A DNA stretch of 64,000 nucleotides from Parus major. Taxonomy: Eukaryota; Chordata; Aves; Passeriformes; Paridae. Positions within the stretch are counted from its first letter, which is position 1. Each line of letters starts with the position of its first letter. The DNA is taken from positions 3,272,763 through 3,336,762 of the forward strand of contig NC_031779.1 of the NCBI RefSeq assembly GCF_001522545.3. Direction: 5' to 3'. A program made the position numbers and the translations under genes. The notes beneath the pieces were generated by a model that saw only the letters and a list, made by a program, of their open reading frames with translations, did not search any database and was not told where the DNA came from. Below, one piece after another: positions 1-12,500 of this stretch.

Positions 1-3000
1 GCTGAGCGTTTTTGCAAGAGTAGGAACATATCTGGGCTGATCTATGGCCCTGTTTTTAATTCTCATGAGGAGAAACCAATTAACAGCAAAATGTTCTTCA
101 AGGGCAAAGGGGAACTTTTAAATAGAATTAATAAGGAATGTATTACAATGTTGCCCTCATTTGAATACGGGACTAATTAGTAAATAAGATGACTGGTCAT
201 AATAGACAACAGTGTCCATAGGGACCTCCTGTGACTCTCTACACATTACAGGAATAATATTACGTTATAGAAAATGAGGGTTTAAAGAAATAATGTGGTG
301 TGTCATTACTGTGGGTTTTTTTTTTTTTCTTTTATGTAATAAAAAAATGAGTAAACATCTTCAGTGCATCTTAGGTAACAGTTGACAGCACCTCGGAGGC
401 TGGAGATACAGTATTTGCTTGGCTATTTCTGTGCCAGTCATGTTTCTCTTTAGCTGCTGAGCTGTCAAAGCTGTGGTGACTTTATTGTCTTTATCTAGAA
501 CTCTAGGTCAGATCTGTGATTCTCAATTTATTGTCTTGTGCTCATTCCTACAATCTGTCCCCAGAGTTCTGTTTTAAAATACTGGATTTGGCTCTTGTAG
601 GATATATGGGGATTTGGGAAAGGATTTCTCATCAATGGGATCCAGATGAAGATATTTAGTTTCTGAAGTCTCTAGGCAAAATGCCAGAATCATTACAGTT
701 TTCAGAGGTTACCCATAGGTAATTTAAGCCACTGCTTTTTGCTGCCAGAAGAGTTGTCAGATGAATACTTAATGATTCCATCTTGAATTCAAATGCCCCA
801 ATGAGCTGTTGAAAATGTCTAACACCCAATGAAAAGTTTTTAAGAATGTGCAGCTGTAGTGTTTTCAGTCACCAAAGCAGCTCTAATGGAGAGTTAGCCT
901 GGTGTAAGGTATATAGCTGGGTTGGCCTGGAGAACATGTAACAAAAGCTTGGAGGGGGGAATTTCTCAGATCAATATTTAGGACACTTGTCACCAAGACT
1001 GAAACAGCAAAAGATGGACACTTGATTGGAAGAAGGATGTTTTATCATCCACTTTATAATGGATTCCTTAAATAATCAAACCACCAAGCTGTAGGAGTTT
1101 AGAGAAGGAATTAAATTGTCCTCACAAGAAGCAAGCAGTGAAACATAAAAACAAAATTTATGAAGAAGTTCTGTCTTGGAAAAATGTATATTTTCCACTT
1201 TGGACTATTTTTTTGTGTGTATTAAATAGGATTAATATTTAATAGTTAGGAAAGCAAATTCAACAAAGAAGTGTTTAAGAAAAAAGTACTTGTGCAAATG
1301 GGGATCTGCACACATTGCTCTCTAAGATAAACATGTGTGTCTTACAAAATATTTCTTTGGGCAAGGCAAGCAGAGAAAGGAGTTTAATTGAAAGGTGAGG
1401 ACTGTGCTGTAAGAAGTAACATGCCCTCTGCCATATGAATGCAGCCTCTGGTAGTTGGTGAGTTTGTAGATGTTATGCTTGGAGGAACAGCAAGGCAGAA
1501 AAAGGAGCTGCACTGGTTTGGATCATCACAGTGAGCACAGAGCAGCAGTGGGCCTTCCTGAGAGCCACTGAGTCTGGAAGCAGTGCTGTGAGAGCACTCC
1601 CAGGAGAAGCTGAACGGGATCGCTTTTTGGAAAAAATTAGGGAAGGGGACAGAGTGTAAGGGGCAGAGAAATTGTGTGCAGTCTGCAGATGTGTAACTGT
1701 GCATTCCCTCCCTGTTGGCTGTGTTCCCTGTGGCAGACAGTCTGTAGGATAATTGATTTCGAAAGGACAAAAGCAGAAAATAATGCAATCATGCAAAAAA
1801 ATCATGCAAGTTTTATAATAAAAGCTTTGGAAGTGGACCTGAACTGCAGTAACATGGTTGACCACAGCCAGAGCTTTGCACCTTGAACATACTGTTCTTA
1901 TAAATTTAGGCATCACATCACAACCTCAGCTTATCTGATAATGGATGTTTTGAATGCAGTGTCTTCAACAGTGAATATATTTCATCCATTAAACCAGAAT
2001 AAAAGTAATTAATTAATAAAAATATTTTGCTGTATGGTGATCTCACACATGGTACAACAGTACCCAGGAGTAGGGTGGGAGTGGAGAAACTGTGTAATGG
2101 ACAGGCCTCTGCGACAGAAATACCAAGAAAGGGAGGAGGAGATGTTATCTTCATTGTGAATCTGACAGCACACGTCTGGAAGCTCAAAATATGGCTCTGG
2201 GTGAATGTGTGGTCTGAAGTCTAAAGGAATGCCTTGTTCTGAATAATGTATTAACAATTTATGTATGTAATATTTGTTAAACTCTTATTTTGCAACTTTA
2301 GCAAAAGCCACCCCCTCTATAGAAAGGTTGATTTTTTTTTAAATTGAAATTAAAAAAATCCCTGTAGAGAGCTGACTGGTAAAAACTTAACATTGACAAG
2401 GTTACAGGAGTTGAACAACAGGAATAGGATAAGGAACAGGAATATCAAAAGAATGAGATATCTTTTTATTTGCTCCCATACATAATTTGTTTAATGAATA
2501 AGTTCCCCTTAAATGTCATTGTAATATGATGGCTGCATAACAGTGTTCATATTCTCGTGGTGCAGTTTGTGATAGTAGAAATCACTCTGCAGAAACAAGG
2601 CAAAAATGTATCCTAGAACATAAATTTCATAGTTTTAAATTTGAGAGAAAAGCTGCAACTTAATTATACAGGACATTCAGTGTATCCTGTAAGGCTTATT
2701 CAAGTTAGAATTTCTGTAAAATGTTTTTTTCCAAAGAAGAAAATAGTTTATTAACATATTAAAAACTGACTTAATAGATTCTCGTCATGAGAAGAAGAAT
2801 GTTTGTATGTTCACCAGATTTTACTATGAGGAAACAATTTAGAGGACAGCAAATATCTGTCTGTGTTTGGCCTAGAGCATGAGGTGTAAGCAGAAATTCT
2901 AATTCCCAGAACAGAAAACAGAGCCTGTGGAAGGAAAAGGCTAATTCCCTTAAAAGTCCCTTAAAACAACAACAAAAAAATATGGAAATTAGTAGCACAG

Positions 3001-6000
3001 TAAGTAGTGCCATTAATCACTAAGCATCGTTATGGTAACAGAACAAACAGTTTTTCTAGTGTGCAATTAGCAAAAGAGCACTGTCATTTTGTAATGATAG
3101 AAGTGGAGAGATTTAGCTGTGCTATTTAGTTTCTGTAGTTACAATAAAAGTGATACTGTATTCAGTGGTTGCTATCAAATACACTCACATAAAACCAGTA
3201 ATTGCTATGCCACCAAATCCAGATTGGATGCTTCTTCTCTGGTGACTCTTGCCCAGCCAGGAAGGGCTGTCAGTTACATCAGTCATTATTTTACCTCACA
3301 CACACATTGCTTCCACTGGGTCACAAAAATAAATCTCACTAGAGCTGTTACAGTCAGGAAAACACAGAGGGAAAGGAAGCTCTCTCTTTGGTAATGCAGT
3401 ATAGAGAACGTTCAGATTCTTGCTTTTCAGGTTGGCCTGGTGTGTGAGAACAGCTTCAGTGTGGAATAGCATCCAAGGTGCACAGGGGAGTGGTGGGAGC
3501 TGGGAGTGGCTTGGGCAGTGTTGGGCTTTGCCCCAGACCTCTGGATAAGCCAGCCAGCCTAAGCTGTGCTTTCGACTCAGGTGAGGGCAGTGTGTTGAAT
3601 TCAGGCAGCACATGAGCTCATGTTTGCTATAGTGGTACCTTGAAATTCAAACCCAAATTGCATCAGGAAATCCTGTCATTTAAAAGTCACTCATGCTAAT
3701 GGAGTTGTACAGAAAGATGTTTTGGTTCTAACTGGTCTATGTTTTGGAACATTATCTCAGTTTATCCTAATTGACTTGTTCAAGTGACCTCTATTGTTAA
3801 ATTCACACTCTGTGTGATTTGTAGAGGGTGTTGCATATTGCCTTTGGAATTGTAAACTTGCAGAAATCAGATGTAGAAAGTCCAGCTTTAAACTGATAGT
3901 TGGATTTTGGAAGATGCACTAATAACACTGAATAATTTATGCAGAACTTCAGTCTTACTAAAAAATTTAAGAGCCAATGTCCAGATATCCAAACCATTTT
4001 GGTTCTGCTGGGGTGTCTTGGCACTACGCCGTGGTTCTGCAGAGCCTTTTCTCCTTGCTGCAATTTATGCTCAGTAAGCTCTTGATCAGGCAGCCTCACC
4101 AAATTCTGCTCACTTCAGTCTTGAGCAATTCCCAATACCATAACCATTCTTGGATATTTACTTAATTTTTAAAGGAATAACTCCTAATAAAAGGTTAAAG
4201 TAGAGTCATCAAAGCCACATTCTTTCTCTCAGAAACAGTGGTCTGGATATACACAGAAGTTGTTGGAAGAGAAAATTTCTTTATTGTACTTTCAGGGCAA
4301 AAAAGTCACTCTCAAATGAACTGCCTGGTTCATGGGGACAGATAATAACTACCTTGCATGGAGTGTTACCAATTTTAACACTTGGGATGATCCTGAACAT
4401 GTTAGGGATCCTCATAGAACTTTTGCATTGAAGCATTACCAAAGGAAGTCCAGAAGTTCAGATGTTGGTTGGCTGTTTTTCTATAAAGAGAATATAATGT
4501 AAACTGAACCAATATCTTATAACAGATAAGAATAAAGCAAACTAAAGAGATATTAATCTGAGAAAAGTAATTAATGATGTTTATTAAAGTTTTTAGTATC
4601 TTCAAGTGAGGCTTTTCCAATACATTACTAATCAGAATTGCTTTATTCAGAAGGTTTTTCTGCTCTTTGTTTTCATCAAAAGTGACATTCAGTTATCTTT
4701 GGACCAAGACTTCAGTTTATTTGTTTTGTAAAATAATAAAAAGCTGTAATATTCACAAGATATTTAAAGGAAAAGGTTGCACTGGATTGCTAAACATCAA
4801 ATATGTTTTTTCTTTAAAATAGGAAAATAATCAAGAATTATATCAAGTGCTTTGAGATGGCAGACAAACATATGTTCTAAAGTTATTTCAGATGTTTGTT
4901 TTGGTTTTATTCCCAAATAAGTCTTCCTGGTCTGTCATTCGGTGTTTGCAATCCCACTTCATTGAGTCACCTTTTCTTCCGCATATCAAACACAGGCTTA
5001 CCTTTCAAAATGCAGGATAATCCCTTCCTTTATTTAAATGACTCAGTTTCTCATCAGCATCTGCCTTCACCAAGCCAGTGACCATTCTGCTTATCAGACA
5101 AGCCCTTTCATGTTTTGTGCCATTATGCCATTAACAAGAGAGGAAATATCCTCACAGGCAAGATTAGTGATGACTCCTTGTTTTCCTTTAGCTGCTTTTG
5201 TGACCTGTGCCCTGCTCCAAGGGGACTTGGTGGGAGGGACTGGGCAGGAAAAGAACTGTGGTTGTCACTTCTGATGGCTGAAGAGTTACATAGTCTGCTG
5301 AATTCTTTTAAAGGGATACACCTTGGCTAAGGCTTTTTTACAGTTCAGTTTCATTGTGATAAATAATAATAAATTCTAGGAGTGTCCCACATATTTAAAT
5401 ATTTTACAAGTGTTTGTTAATATAAAATGGGAAATAGTGCCTGGTGTAGTGTTTGGTCCTGCTGTTTGCTCCCTGTCACCACTGTATAAAAAGTGCTTTT
5501 GAGGTTATTTATTTGAAAGCTGTGAAGAGCATTGTTTCAACTTTCCTTTTCTACATTTTGAGTTAATTTATTACACTGTGGAGGGGAAGGACTTCCTGAG
5601 CTTCTCTCAGGACTATTCTGTTGTACCTATGGAGAAGGAATGAAGCAAATCCTAGCCTCCTTGTTCCATGAAATGAAAATAGTTAAATTAAAAAATCTTT
5701 ATGCTGCTATTCATGAATAATCTGCAGTGTATTGCTATATTCAGTAATTTCTAAATGCTTATTGTTTAGATATTTTGCTCATGGAATTCTTAGCAGTCTG
5801 TCACATTACAGACTTTTTGGATTGGACTTTGTGCTTTAAACTTGGTCTGTTTACTTTTAGGAAAAGTTAATTTCATCCATGTGTTAATGATAATTTGTTA
5901 TGTTGGTGAAATTATTATTATTAGTAGTATTCTTTCTTCTTCTTCTAGGTATTAGTATTATTAATGTTATTAATAACTAAATTGCCTTCTCTTCCTGGCA

Positions 6001-6434
6001 TAAAAAAAAACCCTTACTTCAGAGTTTCAACAAGTATCAACAGTGACAATTTACAAGATGTTGTGATATTAGCAGTGTCAGTATGAGCAGGGTTAAGACT
6101 GGTAATTAATTCTCCATACTTCATACCTCACACTTTCTGAGGTTCAAAGTTAGTGTCTTCATCTGGTATATTCCATGGTGTTGAAACCAAAAGCATGAAA
6201 TAAAGAGGGTCATCCTTAGGGTGAAGGCATTTCCATTTAACTAGGTTATAGTGGAGTTTGCAACACAGTCAAAATGTATTTGATAGCTCTGATTTTTCTA
6301 ATTCCACCTGCTTGAATTTCAAAGTGCTGGCAAGCTGTGTTTTTGTTTACCTTTTGATATCTATATTGCATATTTGTATGTTGATTGTAGTAGATCCTAC
6401 TAGTGCCCCGGATAATACTTCTATTTGCTTTTAG
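1..6434. other. AT-rich stretch, no supported exon
   Basis: I see no CpG island, no ORF with plausible splice sites and no recognisable repeat family here. It could be intron 1 of ACSBG1, because the first exon I can place (6435) begins inside a codon and contains no in-frame ATG. Small AT-rich simple sequence occurs at about 5908-5945 (ATT and TTC runs). Confidence 0.5.
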
Positions 6435-6517
6435 AACCTTTACAGATGCACAGACTGTATGCAGGGATCTACTGCCTCATTTGGAGGACACCCAGGGTGA
6501 AGGCATAGAGCCAGCAG
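6435..6517 (+). CDS. ACSBG1: ACSBG1 candidate N-terminal exon
   Basis: This 83-nt exon has a pyrimidine-rich acceptor (ttgcttttag) and a strong donor (cag/gtaagc). It starts with the last base of a codon, encodes 27 residues (TFTDAQTVCRDLL onwards), and ends with one base that completes Glu with the exon at 14777, giving EPAESLWTSFADG. That resembles the mammalian EEALWTTRADG junction. It has no in-frame ATG, so another exon must precede it. The N-terminal region is poorly conserved, so support comes mainly from splice sites and phase. Confidence 0.6.
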
Positions 6518-9500
6518 GTAAGCATGTAAAAGATGATCCTTGGAAGGTCAAGCTCTTACTAGAATTTATTTTTTTTAAATGTCATTTTTATGTCTATTCT
6601 TGACTGACGATTTCTCGGGGCTCAAATAATGAAAGACAAAATTAAAATAAAACTGAAGTGGGTCAGGGCTGCTGAACAATTTCCAGGAGTTGCTTGTAAA
6701 TTTGCATGGATTTTATAGTTGCTGCCAGTGTTTGTCTGTATTTGAGATGATGACTAGATAAAAATGAAAAGTAACTTGATCCCATTGGGAAATTGTTGGG
6801 TTACCTTTGGCATCACAGCCTACTCACCAGCTGTCACCTGGGGGGGATTTAGTGTGCAGTGTAATGACTGGAGACTTTAAAGGAATATCTGTGCTTTGGT
6901 CTGTTCAGTGTTGTATCAGAGCATGTGCACACTGGTGTCATTTAATCCAACTGCGGTGCTGAATGGTTTGCCTGGACGTGCTACTGTGTGGCTTAAAGGA
7001 GGTTTGCTACCAGAACTTTCTGAAGTTCTTTGGAAGGTTTGCAGCCCCAAGAGAGCTCCCTGTTGCCTTGGTGAGGCTGCTACTGGTATCTAAATGTGCT
7101 CATTGAAACAGAATAGTTGTTCTAGGAGAAAACTGAAGCAATGAGCCCATAGTAATCTGATTGATTTATGTAGCAATCTTGCATGCAGACTTCATATGTG
7201 TATAAAATCTGCATGCAAGATTGCTACATAGATCAATCAGATCATTATATATGTGTATAAATATCTATGTGTATGGATATATAGTTATTTTTCAATAGGC
7301 AGGTCTTTGATACACAGTAGTGTTCTTTCCAAGAATCGAGCTGCTAGCTATATGCTTTCAGTGAGCAGCAAATAAATGTGGATGAATAAAGGTGATAACG
7401 AACTCCTGTCTTCAAATTTACAGGTTATCTTATTGAACTGTTTGTGCCACACATTATCTATGTAGATTGTCACTGAGACTGTGATTCTGCAGAGTGCTTG
7501 CTTGTGTGCTTGTGAAGGCTCTGACCTCTTTTCCTAAGAATTTATCTGGGACAGTGGTTAATGCTGTCAGCTCCCTACCTGCTTCTCTCCCAGAGGTTGC
7601 TGCTGGCTGCAATTTAGAGAAGTAAGCTGGGCTGTAAAGCAGTGCTCAGGCAGGAATGCACATGTCATTCAGCCACTCCTGCAGAGGTGACCACAGCCTC
7701 TGCCACAATGGTGAGGTGAACAGCTAAGTGTAGAAGCCATTCCAGCTGTTCCATTGTAATTGTCCTGCAAACACAGGTCACACCTCATCCATTTTAATGA
7801 AGCAGTTCCTTTATTGGTGTGTAGATATGTTTCTAGCTGATGAATCAGGAGCTTGCAATTTGTTAGACTTTGTCTTCTATTTAACTTTGGGAATCTGTGG
7901 CACTACTTGTTATCCATTTAAATGGGAAGCAGTGTTTAACTTGGAAACACTGCTATGCAGATGCTGAGTGGTGAAGTGAGGGCTGAATTTCAAAAACTCC
8001 TCACAGAAGATCTTTCATGAGAAGGAAGTTCAGTGTCTGATTGCAGGGGGGCTACATTGTATGTAAAGAGAAAAGGAGGAGATTCTGATATTTTCTACTT
8101 GTTCAGAACTGATTTCCTCACTTTATAATTGATATATTCTGCAACCTTGGGAGTAAATTAATCTAATGAGGACCACAGGTTGTTCTGGAATTTTTTCCCC
8201 ATTCCTTTTTACCAACATATAGAAGTTCATTCCTGTGGAAGCAGGTCAGAGCATATGTAAATCCAGAGTGACCTTAGTGTTGGAAGCAGGCATTATATTG
8301 ACTTAAAACCAGTGTGAAGTTAGAAGAGGATCCATCCATGCTGATTTTATACTGATGGAATCAACAAAATAATTTACGTTGGAAAAGAGCACTGGAGGGC
8401 AACTAGGACATCTCTCTGCATGTAGGAAGCCTTGTGGCTTTGTTCAGGTGAGAGTTGAAAAACTCCAGGGATGGAAATTGTACAGCTTCTCAGTCCCTCT
8501 TAGGCTGAGTCTCCTACAATGTGAAATTCTTGATCCAGCAAGAATTTTACTTGCAGCAGCTCATGTCCATCGCCTCTTGTCCTTCTGCTGTGTACCTCCG
8601 AGGAGAATCTGTTTTCTGTGTAGTACCTGCTTCAGTCTTTAACAAACTGCAGGTAGATTAATTTTTTATCTTATCTAGACTAGAGAAACACAGTTCCAGC
8701 AGGGATTCTTGTATGTGGTGTGTTCCAGGCCCCTGACTGCCTGGGAGTCCCTCTTTTGGGCTTGTGCCAGTTTGCTTTTCAGGATCTCTCTCTTGCACAC
8801 TGTCTCAGGAGCACTGAGTAGGGGGAAATGATCCCTTTCCTTTCCAAGATTATAGCCAGGTCTGCTGGCTATAATCGTGCCAGTGCAGCCATGGGTGTAG
8901 TTAGCCTTCATCTTCATTGGGGCACACAACTGGCTGGCAGCTGACCTGTCCACCAGAACAGAACCACAGGGATTTTCCTGCTGAACCAGCTGGCATCCAG
9001 CCCATCTGTCACATTGGGCTGTCCTCCCCAGAGTGCAAGACTTGCCTTCACCCCTGTCAAGCTTTTGGGTCGTATCAGCCCATTCTTCCAGTGTGCTGAG
9101 GTCCATCTGGATGGCTGCCTTGCCTTTTGTCTTGTTGGTCACTTCCTCAAGTTTGCTCACTGAAGCTGCTGAGGGTGCATTTTATTGTCCATGACAGCAG
9201 AACCATCACTGAACAGTTTCATTCTTACAAGTAACTCCTGAAGAATGTCACTTGGAATTGACTGGTAACAAGATGTAGAATTGCTGACCACCATTCTTAA
9301 AAACTACTTATGCAGTCAATTTTTTTATCTACCTGTTCCTCCAATTGCAGCTGGTTCGAACCTTCCAAGGATTCCTGGCTATGTAGAAGTTGTCAAAGAC
9401 CTTATTAAAAGTAGAGTAAGCAACGTGCTGCTGCTGTCAGCAATTCAGAGCCAGTCAACTCATCTTGGAAGGCAGGTGGGTTATATTTACCAGGGCCAAG

Positions 9501-12500
9501 TCAAGGGTGGCCATTCTGGCTGGTGTCAGTCACCATTTTATAGCTCAAAATGATTTCTAGGAGAGTTTGTTTTATAGCGTTTCCATGGACTGAGGTGAAC
9601 CTGATTGGCCCTTAGCTTTCTGAATCCTCTTTCTTCTGCATTTTGAAGCTGGACCTTGCCAGTAAATATCAAGGTGAAGAAGGCACTGAGAGCATCAGGA
9701 GCATCAGCCCTTTGCATGTCCTGTGTCAGTGAGTTGCCCACATCACTGGTTCTCCCTTTGGTTGCCACTGTACCTTGTAACAGCCCTTCTTGTGACTTTT
9801 CACATTACTCACCAATTTAAATTCTGAGTTTTGGCTTTCCATTCCTGCATGCCTGGGCAATGTTTCTGTAGTGATGTTTCCTCCTGATTACACCCTCCAC
9901 ACGCTTTCATTTTGGTGCGTTGTAATCAGTTTTAGAAGCGTCAGTATTGTTATGAAGCTTATTTTGTACTTGTCCTGATGCACCACTCCCTCACATAAGC
10001 TCATGGAGGCATTCTTTGGAGGATATCTTATTTCTCTGATCCACACTGTAGGGGTTTACTGATGTGAAGAGCAGTATATTTTATTGTAATTAATAATTGT
10101 TCCCTTTTCCTACGGTGGAAAAAGTAGAAGTTTCCATTAATTTAAATATTTCTGTGTGTTTTTAATTTAAAAATTAAGTTTAAATTTAAATATATTTCCT
10201 CTATTTATTGTCTTTTCTGTTAGAGAGGGTAAAATTATTTGTTTGTTGTGGAAAGCTGGTAATATAGCAGAAAACCCTTTTCCTCCCCCAGCCTTGGCAA
10301 GGCAAGCCACAGGAGCTGGTTTGTGTGTTTTATTAGAAGAATCACTATGTGTTTAGACTGGCTGAGACTTCCAGGTTCATTTAAAATTCCAAAGTTCTGT
10401 ACCTTTGTTTAATCTGTTTATTGGCACAAGGAGAAGTTTGACATGGGTGCCAAGTTCTCAGACTCTAAGCAGTCTGTACTCAGCTCCAGCTTTTACTAAA
10501 ATGAAGTTAATCTTTCAGGGTCACAGACATCTTGAAGAAAAGTAAAAAAATAGTGGGGGAGAGGAGGGATGGTGTATTTCTGTTGTCAGCAGAATGTGAT
10601 GGTGTCATAGCAGTGGAATCTTGGATGATGACAGGAATGCCTCCAGCAAAGAGCTGAATTCCTTCTCTCGTCATTAGGGCAGAGGGATGTTTTGCAGCAT
10701 CTGGCATATAATCAAGACTCTGTTTTGTGAATTAAATCTGATTAATTTTCAAGCAGAAGTTAAATTACTGGTTTACTTCTTGATTCGCAGGGCACATCTA
10801 TGGAATTGGAGTTGCTCAGATCATGCAGCAGGGCCATTCCATAATCAGCCTGTCTGTTTATCTGTCTGAAAGGTGACCTTGGGTCTTTTGCATTTTATGA
10901 CTCTCAGAGCTGTTCTTCCATAAACATCTGAATTTATTTACATTCTCAAATCCTTGCTGGCAGTCACAAGAATACTTGCAGGTCAGGTAGTAAACAGAGA
11001 GAAGGTTCCACTAATGATATTAGCTTTAAGCTGTAGGATTAGTGTATTATGCTTGTCTTTGTTTTTTAACTACTACACAGTCTCCTTCATGTATCCCAGA
11101 GGTCCAGCAGTTTCAGCCAGACTGATTATTCATGAAAAAAAAATAAAAAATTGTTATTTGTCTGTTTAAAGTAATTTTTGCTATCTGGGCTTGAACCATG
11201 TCAGAGCTTCCCATTGTACATGTTAAAAAGTACAAATTGTGTTCTATGTTATGGATCATTTCAAACTTGGTAGAAAATATTTGAGTAACAAATATGCTTT
11301 TATAATACAGTATTCACATGTCCATGTGAATAAGTTTAGGATTGTATTGTATCAGATCAGTTGAAAACTCCAAGTGTACCTTTTAAGTGGTTCATAACTA
11401 CTTTTTTCCTCCTGTAAAGCTCCTTGTTGAATTTGCACTTTAGTTTCCATCTTAGTGGGAAAACTGCCCACCTAAATCCCAGGTATTTAGATCAGCTTTT
11501 CTTAGAACAGTTTCCAGGAGAGGCTGCAGTACAATCATCCTGTTATAACTAATGAATGAGACTACCCCAAGCTGTCTCTTACTTTGGCAGGGAAGACAGT
11601 GAAACATGGAAAATTAAGTCTGATTATGGAGTTTTTGGCCTTGGAGGAGAATGATATAGGGAAAAAAAATGTCCTTCCAGAGCCTCAAACAGTGACAGTC
11701 CAGATTTTTTTACTGGAATAAAATCTCTGCTCTTTTTGTTTTATTTGACAATACAGCCTTCTTTAAGCAGAAATCTTTTTGCAGCATCTCTGACCTTCAG
11801 AATTCATATGAAGGACATGAACCACGGTCACATAGTAGTGGATGAAAAAACATTTTGAGTATGAAGTATAATGCAGGTAGCAGGAGTGAGTGGAAGAAAG
11901 AGGAAAGGAACAACTGTTTCTTGCTTGCATACAGAAAACTTTCAGTAGCATTAAGTGCTTTGAGCTGGATTGCTGTTTTTTTTTATCTTGGGCTCTGCGA
12001 AGCTACAGTTGTATAATGTACCAATGCTAATAGTGTATATTGAGGGGTTTTATTCTCATCTCCACTTTGGATTTAGGAGGTACTGAACTGATTTCCAGCC
12101 CGCACATTGCAGTTTAACTTTGATGCTACTTAGGCAGAACACCTGTTTTGTTTCTCCCAATGTTTATAATTGATGTATTTTGTATTTAGCCAGGCATTCC
12201 TTCCCAGACACCTTCTACAAAGAATGAGCCCTCTGCTCAAAATCCCTCTGCAAACTGACAGAGGAATATATTGTTCATGTTCTGTTGTTTTTACTAACTC
12301 TGGGGACAGACTAATTAGATTTTTAGAATTATTTGGCTTATTGATATTTCAGAACTGTTTTGAGATTTAAGAACTACCTGAAAATATGTGCAAAAGCAGA
12401 CACTGAATGGGCATTCAGGTTTGTATTTGTTTGTGCTGTATCTTGAGTATTATTAAGGTGATGCACAGAGTGTCTGAAAGACATTCTGTTGTCTTTGATA

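Noticed and set aside
9281..9553. 90-codon plus-strand ORF
   Set aside because: It lies antisense within the decayed CR1 element and matches nothing I know.
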